From the NCBI RefSeq assembly GCF_008974285.1, contig NZ_BKZV01000009.1:104483-168482 (forward strand): a stretch of 64,000 nucleotides of DNA, read 5' to 3'. Below, one piece after another: positions 57,159 to 64,000 of the stretch. Source of the DNA: Thermogemmatispora aurantia (GTDB taxonomy: Bacteria; Chloroflexota; Ktedonobacteria; Ktedonobacterales; Ktedonobacteraceae). Position 1 is the first letter of the stretch. Each line of letters starts with the position of its first letter. The notes under the pieces are model-generated. The model did no database searches. It saw nothing but the letters and a program-made list of their open reading frames with translations, and was not told the origin of the DNA. A program made the position numbers and the translations under genes.

Positions 57159-57813
57159 AATCCAGCGGTCTCCTTACGGCGTTGGGTACTCACATTATAA
57201 GCAAAGTGCTGACGCTTGGGTAGAGCGCAGCTCACGACTGCCTCTGCTTGCAAGCAAACGGGGAGTGCTGGCGTCGCCGTGGCCCTGACCACAGGGGTAA
57301 GCAACGCCAGCCTGGGCCAGTTCGCCGGGCGCCTGGCTTCCATCCTCTGCATCCTTCCTTTGTGTGTGCCCCGCCGCCGTCTCCCTGCTAGCGAGGCGAG
57401 TACCCAGGTAAGGTAGCAGGAGCAGGCGCCTCTTGAGGAGACCGCCGGACGAGCGAGCAGCATGTGCTGACCCGGGTCTACGTTAACAGCTTTGTGCGGG
57501 CATAGCAGCTAGATAGCTATATTAGGAGATATTGTGCGCCCTCAGCCGAGCGCCTTGGCCAATGAGCTAAGCGCACACTGAAGGGTGCTGCAGCCAGGCT
57601 GGTCCCGGCTAGACCAGGAAGCGTCAGGCCAAGCCAAGCCCTGACCTGACTTGCTTGTCAGCCAACCACCAGCCAGGGAGAGGGCGGAAGTGTCCCTTGC
57701 CCTTGACTTCCCCTATGGACGTCCTTTTGTCAATTGACCCGCTTGACCAGGATGCTTGATGCTTCCATCTGCCCGCTAGACAGAGAGCCAGACTGGACGT
57801 CACATCAGGAACG
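57159..57813. other. Intergenic stretch between pgsA and the M42 peptidase
   Basis: About 650 bp without a protein gene. It includes the pgsA promoter region and an inverted repeat TGTGCGC/GCGCACA (57533-57539 and 57571-57577) around sequence that on the minus strand recalls the D-arm and anticodon part of a tRNA. Confidence 0.4.
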
Positions 57814-58881
57814 CTACGGAATCAGGTTGACCTCGGCATTCAATGCCAGAGCAAAACGAGTCAGCAGGGTCGCCGTTGCCTCGACATCCTCCAGAGAGAC
57901 GACCTCGGAGCCTGTATGCAGATAGCGACAAGGAATGTTGACCAGACCTGTTGCTACCCCGCTACGGCTCACCTGGAGCAGATCCACGTCGGTCGACGTT
58001 CGGCCTGGAGTAGGATCGAGTTGATAGCGCAGCCCAGCCTCGCGGGCCGCCTGCACCAATAGCTCATAGACGCGTGGATTCACGTGGGCTCCGATCGTCA
58101 GCGCTGGACCGGCTCCGAGCCGGACATCTCCAATCTCCTGCTTGGAAGTCTGGGGATGATCAGCTGTTGGCATCACATCGACCACGATAGCCAGCTCCGG
58201 CTGCACTTTGTAAGCGCTGGTACGTACGCCGCGGAAGCCAATTTCCTCCTGCACTGCCGAAACCACGTAGAGGGCGGCCTGCAGCTGCTCGCGCTGCGCA
58301 GAGACCTGGCGCAGTGTCTCTAACACCGCATAGAGGCCGGCCTTATCGTCCAGACCGCGCGCCGTTACCAGCCGACCACGCAGCGGTTGGAGTCGAGCCG
58401 CTCGAGTGGCCACTGTCCCAGGAGGGGCGATTTCCTCGGCCTCCTTCTTACTGCTTGCCCCGATATCGATCCAGAGCTGTTTCAGGGAGGGGGCCTTGCC
58501 TCGCTCCTCTTCCTCTTGCAGATGAATCGGCTTCACCCCGATGACGCCAGGGACGGGGCCTGAAGCCGTATGGAGCAGCACCCGTTCGCCGGGCAGCGTT
58601 GCTGGATCGAAGCTTCCGATCGGGGCGAAATACAGAAAGCCCTGCTCATCGATATAACGCACCATCAGGCCCAGCTCGTCACAGTGGGCCGTCAGCATCA
58701 GGCGAGGGCGGCCTTCGGGGCGCAAGGCTGCGATCACATTCCCATGCCCGTCGGTGGTCACCTGATCAGCATAGCGGGCGCACTCGCGGCGCACCACCTC
58801 CTGAACGGGTTGTTCAAAACCCGAGGGACTGGGACGCTCAATCAGCTCTTCGAGCAGAGAGAGGTGAGACTCTTCTTCCAT
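57814..58881 (-). CDS. M42-family metallopeptidase (aminopeptidase)
   Basis: From ATG at 58881 (GGAG nine bases upstream) the product has 355 residues. M42 enzymes are dinuclear-metal aminopeptidases, often large tetrahedral dodecamers. Metal ligands and catalytic residues are visible in LTAHCDELGLMVRYI, RGLDDKAGLYAVL, VQEEIGFRGVRTS, VVDVMPTAD and RYLHTGSEVVSLEDV. The first motif has Cys in place of the common Met (AHMDE). The opening LEELIERPSPSGFE is typical. An ATG at 58896 would add five residues but lacks a ribosome site. Confidence 0.93.
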   Translation of the reverse strand: MEEESHLSLLEELIERPSPSGFEQPVQEVVRRECARYADQVTTDGHGNVIAALRPEGRPRLMLTAHCDELGLMVRYIDEQGFLYFAPIGSFDPATLPGERVLLHTASGPVPGVIGVKPIHLQEEEERGKAPSLKQLWIDIGASSKKEAEEIAPPGTVATRAARLQPLRGRLVTARGLDDKAGLYAVLETLRQVSAQREQLQAALYVVSAVQEEIGFRGVRTSAYKVQPELAIVVDVMPTADHPQTSKQEIGDVRLGAGPALTIGAHVNPRVYELLVQAAREAGLRYQLDPTPGRTSTDVDLLQVSRSGVATGLVNIPCRYLHTGSEVVSLEDVEATATLLTRFALALNAEVNLIP

Positions 58882-58951
58882 ACAAGCAGACTCCATTGCA
58901 AACAGCAGTGAAAAACGGCAAAAGCAGAAGAGAACACACAGAACAGAAATG

Positions 58952-58968
58952 AAAGCGCCTGGCGCTTT
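58952..58968. terminator. Hairpin downstream of the NYN-domain gene
   Basis: AAAGCGC (58952-58958), loop CTG, GCGCTTT (58962-58968). On the minus strand it is followed by a T-rich run (CATTTC). It lies 130 bp beyond the stop at 59098. A second palindrome (CCAGGCGCCTGG) is adjacent. Confidence 0.6.
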
Positions 58969-59097
58969 ACAGCTACCAGGCGCCTGGACCTTGGGCGAAG
59001 CGAATAGACCGCGCGACGAGGGCGCGGGTTAGTGGCGAGAGGGCAGCGCTCAGCACAGCAACACGGACCTCCCTGACCTTTTCTTCCCTGCTTGATG

Positions 59098-60411
59098 TCA
59101 ACGCACGAACTGCTTCAGCACCTCTTCCACCTCGGGGTGGGAGCGGTTAAGGCGGAGATCCTCGGCTCCGCTGGCATCGGTCTGGACCAGCAAGATACCT
59201 CGCTGGATGCAGGTATGAAGCAACTCGCGCGCCGATTCGCGTGTCAGGCGACCGCGGAAGCGGTTCTTCGGATTCAGCGGATCGCCGATGAAATTCGCCA
59301 CACCCATGACTGTGCGCCAGGACCAGTTGCGATCGATGTAATCGAGGAACTGCAAGAATTGCGGGTCCAGCACATCGATCGGCGGTTGCGGATTCACTGC
59401 CGGCATGTGGGGGTTCGTCCCCGGGTGCACGGCAGGCATGTGACCCGTGCTGCCCGATGAGACAGCAGGGACATAGCCACTGCCAGTATTCGTCGACGAG
59501 GCCGAAGCGATGCCCGGGACCAGAGGAACAAACTGGTTGGCGCTGCTAATCAGATCCCGGCTGACGGTTCCCGGTATCCCAACAACAATCACCGTTTTAT
59601 TTAGACGTAACTTCAGGCGAGCGCAGATGCGGGTAAAATCCTTATCGCCCGTCATCAGGACAAAAGTAGAGATCGAGGGGCGGTCGAAGACCGTCTCGAT
59701 GATATCCATCAGCATATTCAGATCGACGGTACTCTGGACGATCGTACTTTGCACGATCGCGTTGGTGCCGGGCCCAATGGCAGGCAAGTGGCCAGTACCG
59801 CCGCTATGCTGCTGATGGGAATATCCCAGAGGACCAGACCCAGAGCCGCCATGATGGTGGGAGAGGGGGCCGCTGGGGGGCTGGCCGTGGGGGTAACTAT
59901 AGGGGAGGCCCTGGCGAGGTACCTGTTGATAAGCGGTATCCTCCTCACCGGGAGAGCGGATCTCCGTATCCTGGCGCGGCCCTTGATCCTGCTGATAGCC
60001 GGACCAGCCGTTCTCTTGGTTGGGCTGCACTGCGGGGAAGGGGCCTGTATAGCCACTGTGGGTAGTGCCTCCCGCAGACCACTGGCGCTGATACGGACCT
60101 TCAGAAGCGTAGCCTGGCACTCCGAGCGCGCCTGTTGAGGGATTCCCTGGAGGATAATGAATCGTCCCAATGCGGATACGGTCACGCTGCTTGGCCGGGC
60201 AATCTACGCGGTCAATCATCGCCGCAGTCAGGCTGCCCTTGAACAGCTCCGGCTGACGCGACCAGTCCGCATAAGCGCGGGCCACCATGACAGTTCCATA
60301 ACGGCGGGCGACGGCAATCAGCTCCTGCGGATCAGGCTCTCGCCGCTGGATATTCAGCATACTGTAGCGAATGTTCTCAAAGTCAATGAATAAAGCGATC
60401 TCTTCTGGCAC
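59098..60411 (-). CDS. NYN-domain (PIN-like) putative RNase with long insert
   Basis: Start GTG at 60411 with AGAGGAG upstream; 437 residues. The NYN/LabA-like PIN fold begins IALFIDFENIRYSM, with the catalytic Asp at FIDFEN, and resumes after an insert with STVDLNMLMDIIETVFDRPS and FVLMTGDKDFTRICARL (about 249). The first and second halves are separated by about 130 residues rich in Gly, Pro, Gln, Ser and His. A Ser/Gly/His linker follows, with repeated GHMPAV-type units. The C-terminal 90 residues (LQFLDYIDRNWSWRTVMGVA) form a helical, possibly winged-helix or LOTUS-like module. NYN proteins are predicted RNases; the target is unknown. Confidence 0.9.
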   Translation of the reverse strand: MPEEIALFIDFENIRYSMLNIQRREPDPQELIAVARRYGTVMVARAYADWSRQPELFKGSLTAAMIDRVDCPAKQRDRIRIGTIHYPPGNPSTGALGVPGYASEGPYQRQWSAGGTTHSGYTGPFPAVQPNQENGWSGYQQDQGPRQDTEIRSPGEEDTAYQQVPRQGLPYSYPHGQPPSGPLSHHHGGSGSGPLGYSHQQHSGGTGHLPAIGPGTNAIVQSTIVQSTVDLNMLMDIIETVFDRPSISTFVLMTGDKDFTRICARLKLRLNKTVIVVGIPGTVSRDLISSANQFVPLVPGIASASSTNTGSGYVPAVSSGSTGHMPAVHPGTNPHMPAVNPQPPIDVLDPQFLQFLDYIDRNWSWRTVMGVANFIGDPLNPKNRFRGRLTRESARELLHTCIQRGILLVQTDASGAEDLRLNRSHPEVEEVLKQFVR

Positions 60412-61496
60412 AATCTTCTCCTCTCATGGGGAGAAACCGCGCAGACCAGGATTGCTGATTGTTCAGGTGCTCGGATTGCCTGCTATGCAATCCTACAACT
60501 ATGAGCATATCATACTTTATTGGCGAAGTCGAGTGGTCTGCGCTTTACTTTTCAGAACTACTTATGATATAGTCTCTCATTAAGATAGCTACCGGACAGC
60601 TTATCAGAGGGTGAAGAGCAAATACTAAGGCATCGTTGGCATGCGATCACCTCGATCTGATCGACCTGCGTTGGTCAGTGTTCTCGCTCCTGTTGGTTGG
60701 CCGCACCTCTTTGCTAGAGAGCCGCTCTGCTCGCCACTTCCACCGGATCAGGCGAGAGCAATCAAGCAGCGGCGGTGGCTGATGTTGAGGGCCGCCCCAC
60801 CACTGAGCGAGCGGCTGCCTGTTAAGAGCCAGCCTGATAGCGCGGTCAAGGGCCGGAGCGGGCAAAACAGGATGCTCTTCCCAGACTCTGATCGAGGCGG
60901 GAGAGACTTGGCTTGCCCTGCGAACCGCGTGCTGTTCGTCTCCGCCCATCACCGGAATGGGAAAGCAGCAAGCGGTCGGTCGTGTTGGCCGACTCCGAAT
61001 CTCTGTCTCTTCTGCTTTTAGCCTGCGCCTGGCACGGTGGTATCCAAGCTGCTGGCAAACGAGCAGACGCTGACCTGCCCATCAATAATAGCAGCCGAGA
61101 GGTCAGGTGAAAACAAGCGTGCACAAAACCAGCTCGCTAACCCTGTGGTCGAGATCCCCTCTCGGCTCTAGGCAGCTCGGCGGCTTACAGGCCGCTGTGC
61201 GGGCGAGGCAGATTGGTATCCTTCTTCTCGCTTAGCGAGCTGACCGCAGCCTCTTTTCTCGACCAGCCTCTGTGCCTGATAGAGCGGGCTAGGTGCGGGG
61301 TACAGGCGGCAGCCAGGCCATTTGCTCCAGGCCGGCTATCTATGGTACAGCGTAGCATCTCCTGCTCGGCGGCTCTTGTGTGCTCTGCCGACCCGCCCGG
61401 ACAGATTAACCGGGGTAGGCCCGGGCGTGGAAAACCGCGAGCGACGAGGGCGTTGCGTGCCAGTACTGCCAGCCGGTGAGCTTCCTTGATACACAA
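60412..61496. other. Gene-free 1.1-kb interval
   Basis: No convincing protein gene. A plus-strand promoter-like pair (TTTACT 60544-60549, 18-bp spacer, TATAGT 60568-60573) faces into the interval with no gene behind it. The sequence after it is ordinary GC-rich DNA. Confidence 0.4.
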
Positions 61497-61519
61497 GAAC
61501 CGGGGACACTCCCCGGTTC
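61497..61519 (-). terminator. Terminator of the 61543-61842 gene
   Basis: GAACCGGGG (61497-61505) and CCCCGGTTC (61511-61519) form a perfect 9-bp stem with a 5-nt loop, 23 bp past the stop codon. TTGTGT follows on the minus strand, a weak U tract. Confidence 0.7.
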
Positions 61520-61542
61520 CTCCGGTGAACGCTATTCAGATA

Positions 61543-61842
61543 CTAGCGAGAAATACCAACCAACTCGCGGTCATGTTCTGTCAAGAAGCGGCGCAACAGC
61601 CCCTCCACCTCTGCTGTTTGCGGCAGCTCCCGCCCATTCTCTTGCTCTTCTACGCGCGTTAGCAGTTCGTAGAGGCCGGGGATATCGTAACGCAGCTGGA
61701 CCTGGAGCTGACCGTTGCTATTATAGCCCTCGACGAAGAGGCCATCCTCCTCCTCGCGGAGAGCGATGCTTTTCACCCCGATCTGGTCCAGCACCTGGCC
61801 TACGGCGTAGAGGATACGCGCGTAGCTGAAAGTGGTCGGCAT
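61543..61842 (-). CDS. Small conserved-looking hypothetical protein
   Basis: A 99-residue protein with GGGAGGGATC ahead of its ATG. The sequence MPTTFSYARILYAVGQVLDQ is followed by a beta-strand region with IALREEEDGLFVEGYNSNGQ and LQVQLRYDIPGLYELLTRVE, then a helical tail. It looks like a compact alpha/beta domain. No family is recognised. It has its own terminator and probably its own promoter, so it is a monocistronic gene. Confidence 0.72.
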   Translation of the reverse strand: MPTTFSYARILYAVGQVLDQIGVKSIALREEEDGLFVEGYNSNGQLQVQLRYDIPGLYELLTRVEEQENGRELPQTAEVEGLLRRFLTEHDRELVGISR

Positions 61843-62001
61843 TGATCCCTCCCTAAGATAGTGGCAATATGGGAAACCTGTAGCGCACAGATTGACGGCG
61901 CTGTCACTGTATACATCAAGACAGGTCAGAAAGTTTCTCCACTGCTCTTGGTTAGTCTATCATATCGTTGCAACGGACGTCAAGGTAGTGAGCGGAGAGG
62001 C

Positions 62002-62055
62002 GCCCGGCTCCCTGGCTGCCTGGTGGTAAGCCAAGGGAGGGGATGGGAGCCGGGC
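62002..62055. terminator. Hairpin downstream of the membrane protein gene
   Basis: GCCCGGCTCCC (62002-62012) pairs with GGGAGCCGGGC (62045-62055), about 37 bp beyond the stop at 62092. It lacks a T run, so it may act only as an RNA 3' stabiliser. Confidence 0.4.
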
Positions 62056-62091
62056 AGCTCTCTCCTTTGACTATGCGGTAGCCAGGGAGAG

Positions 62092-63090
62092 CTAACGTCG
62101 GCCAAGCGAGCCATTGGCAACTTCGCGTGTAGCCCAGACGCCTGTATCGCTGACTGAGTTCTTGAGATGATTGGCCTGTCCAGCTCCGTTCCCATTGGCA
62201 TTGAGGATCTCCAGAGCCTTCAGGCGCCAAAAACGAGCACTGGCAGGGCGTTTCAGGGCGAGGTACTGGGCCAGAGCCTCATCGGTGATGGAGGGGTTCG
62301 ACTTCAAGACCTCGATCGTCATTTGGAGCTTATCGGGGTTGCCCTCAGCCGAGGCGGCCAGCATAGCTGGGTTGGTGTTCTGCTCGCCATGGGGGCCTTC
62401 GTTGCCCACTGCCACAATCTGGCCGGTGATCGGACGCGAGAGATCTTGACTGCTTTCGCGCACTGTCCCATTGCCTGCGGCGCTGGCAACTGGGGCCACC
62501 TCGGTTGTGCGCTCCTGATTGACAATCGGCAGCAGGCTGGCGGGGTTCAGCCGCGAGCCGGTCGTCAGAGCGCGGCGCAGGGTTGACATGGGGAGTTGAA
62601 CCTGTTTGGCAAGCTCGGAGAGCGCCGTCAGCTGCTGCTGCCGCGCCTTCTTCTCCTCCGCCTCCGTCTCGCTGATGGTCTCAGCCATCATAGTATAGAC
62701 GATGCCCAGCAGCGGGAAGGCACTGGCCATGAAGGGGAAAACGTTGGTCAGCCAGGGCGCTGCGTGCTCCGCCGCGCTCAGCATCTGTGGGCTGTGAAAC
62801 TGCTTGGCATAGGCCCAGTTTACCGCCCATGAGAAGCCTGTGCAGATAATAATGAGAAGCCAATGCTGCCAGACTGCCTTAGGGGTCCGATAGCGCCGAT
62901 AACGCTGAAAGGCCGTCCAGGACAGCAGATAAATGGTAACGTCAATGCTGATCGCTATAGCATAGCTTACACCCCACCACCAGATCCCCTCTGGACCCGA
63001 TGATGGCTCAAACGATGCAAAGAAGTAAGCAACATGTGGAATAGAGGCCGCCAGGAATACGGCGAATGCTATCCAGAAAAAATATTTCAT
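62092..63090 (-). CDS. Four-helix membrane protein with cytoplasmic helical tail (DUF2637-like)
   Basis: From ATG at 63090 (GGGGAG upstream) the product has 332 residues. Four membrane helices occupy the first 135 residues: MKYFFWIAFAVFLAASIPHV, GVSYAIAISIDVTIYLLSW, WLLIIICTGFSWAVNWAYA and LTNVFPFMASAFPLLGIVYT. A charged coiled-coil segment follows (SETEAEEKKARQQQLTALSE). A long flexible linker leads to a C-terminal helical unit TIEVLKSNPSITDEALAQYL and ARFWRLKALEILNANG that looks like a winged helix. This layout recalls actinobacterial DUF2637/Spd-type plasmid proteins. The function is unknown. Confidence 0.78.
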   Translation of the reverse strand: MKYFFWIAFAVFLAASIPHVAYFFASFEPSSGPEGIWWWGVSYAIAISIDVTIYLLSWTAFQRYRRYRTPKAVWQHWLLIIICTGFSWAVNWAYAKQFHSPQMLSAAEHAAPWLTNVFPFMASAFPLLGIVYTMMAETISETEAEEKKARQQQLTALSELAKQVQLPMSTLRRALTTGSRLNPASLLPIVNQERTTEVAPVASAAGNGTVRESSQDLSRPITGQIVAVGNEGPHGEQNTNPAMLAASAEGNPDKLQMTIEVLKSNPSITDEALAQYLALKRPASARFWRLKALEILNANGNGAGQANHLKNSVSDTGVWATREVANGSLGRR

Positions 63091-63710
63091 CAAAGAGACT
63101 CCCCTTCCGCAATGATATGGTGACCCCTCGTACTATCACGTAGCAAAGCGTACGTCAGCGCAAAGAAATCCGTCAATCCTCTCTGGGAGATTCTGGCTAA
63201 TTTTCATTTCTTCCCCGAAGCTCAAAAGCTGAGGTATTGACAAACCCCCTCCCCCTGTGTCATAGTATGCAGGCACCGCACCGCGGCCCGGCTTCAACAA
63301 GTCGGCCTGGTGACGACTGGATGAGGGAGGATCAGGGATCAAAGCATCGTCCGGCATTCGGGCGGATGCGCAAGCCAATACAATAGCCCTTCCGCTTCCG
63401 GTGACCCAGTCAGACGATCTGGTCCCAGTACCCTCTTGACAAGAGTCGCCTGGTGTGGAATACTTAAAGACGCCGCAAGTACTGCGGCCCAGCCGCACGG
63501 CCCCAGTGGTTGAGCCAGGGAACTAGCCGGCTGGCTGGCAGCGGATGCTCTCTCTGCAGAAGACAGCTGAGATCGCAGTGTCCGCTCAGATGTGCGGTCA
63601 CCCTCGCTTGACCGGTCACTCGCCTGCCCTGTTATAAGCAGGCTGGACAAGTCGCCGGCCCACGCGGGATGACTGCGGCGCTGGCTCAAGCGCCACGCTA
63701 ATGATGCACC
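63091..63710. other. Interval upstream of the 23S rRNA promoter
   Basis: About 620 bp with no protein gene, no tRNA and no 16S rRNA sequence. Nothing recognisable beyond the promoter region of the membrane protein gene. Confidence 0.5.
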
Positions 63711-63738
63711 TTGACAACTGAATCGCGTTAGTGATACT
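63711..63738 (+). promoter_or_regulatory. Promoter of the 23S rRNA gene
   Basis: TTGACA at 63711-63716 (consensus -35), 16-bp spacer, GATACT at 63733-63738. Transcription would start near 63745, about 100 nt before the mature 23S 5' end. Confidence 0.65.
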
Positions 63739-63844
63739 TGCTTCAATTTTGCTGAGAGCCTGAAAAGCAGACAGCATGTCTGCAGGCCGAGTGCAACGCG
63801 ACAGAGCTAACATAGAACGTTGTGCTGCGGTGTCATAGGATGAC

Positions 63845-64000
63845 GCACAAGCGAGAAGCGTGCGCGGGGGATGCCTAGGCGCTGAAGGCCGAAGAAGGAC
63901 GCGGCGAGCGGCGAAACGTTCAGGGGGAGCTGCTGGCAAGCGATGATCCCTGAGTATCCGAATGGGGCAACCCCTCCGGCGTGATGGCCGGAGATCGGCG
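63845..64000 (+). rRNA. rrl: 23S ribosomal RNA (5' part, cut by the window end)
   Basis: AAGCGAGAAGCGTGCGCGGG followed by GGATGCCTAGGC matches the start of bacterial 23S rRNA. GCTGAAGGCCGAAGAAGGAC, GATCCCTGAGTATCCGAATG and GGGCAACCC follow in the expected order and spacing. The mature 5' end is placed by alignment to the Escherichia coli start from memory and may be off by a few bases. The gene continues past the window. Confidence 0.95.

Noticed and set aside
60641..61021. 126-codon plus-strand frame downstream of an orphan promoter
   Set aside because: No ribosome site, Arg/Pro/Ser-rich random-like composition and no recognisable domain.

Overview
The window is GC-rich bacterial chromosome. 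Several things point to a member of the Ktedonobacteria (Chloroflexota), perhaps a Thermogemmatispora-like thermophile: a dense set of Ser/Thr kinases fused to WD40 or TPR repeats, M29 and M42 metallopeptidases, a bacterial translin homologue, and a 23S rRNA gene with no 16S in front of it. This assignment is inference from gene content; no marker gene was compared with a database.

Layout. 0-5 kb: the end of radC, convergent with an hsp20-lon heat-shock pair. 5-10.3 kb: small hypothetical proteins, a MenA-type prenyltransferase and a translin-like protein. 10.6-15.1 kb: a leftward metal ABC transporter operon (lipoprotein, ATPase, two permeases) followed by a SUI1/YciH gene. Its promoter is flanked by two inverted copies of a 15-bp operator-like element. 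15.3-19.8 kb: an M19 dipeptidase, a methyltransferase, hemE and hemH. 20-26 kb: a hypothetical gene, then a small excisionase-type HTH gene with a long leader, convergent with a single-chain restriction-modification enzyme of 1,340 residues.

26-40 kb is a signalling region. Five related kinase genes (one with WD40 repeats, three with TPR repeats, one with a short tail) are interleaved with a HIT hydrolase, an HxlR regulator and an MFS transporter. One of the five has lost the alpha-C Glu and both catalytic Asp residues and should be a pseudokinase. The WD40 repeats are nearly identical at DNA level, so they are recently amplified or homogenised.

40-64 kb is mostly housekeeping: secG, pyrG, prs, greA, plsY and pgsA. 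Between them lie odd genes: a membrane protein with an HNH-like tail, an alpha/beta-hydrolase with no evident catalytic His and a DUF5679-like tail, a PanC-like protein lacking most ligase motifs, an NYN-domain protein split by a long low-complexity insert, and a four-helix membrane protein. The window ends in the first ~155 nt of a 23S rRNA gene with its own promoter.

No tRNA gene, CRISPR array, transposase or prophage was recognised. Start codons were chosen by Shine-Dalgarno match and family homology. All domain calls are by motif recognition only.
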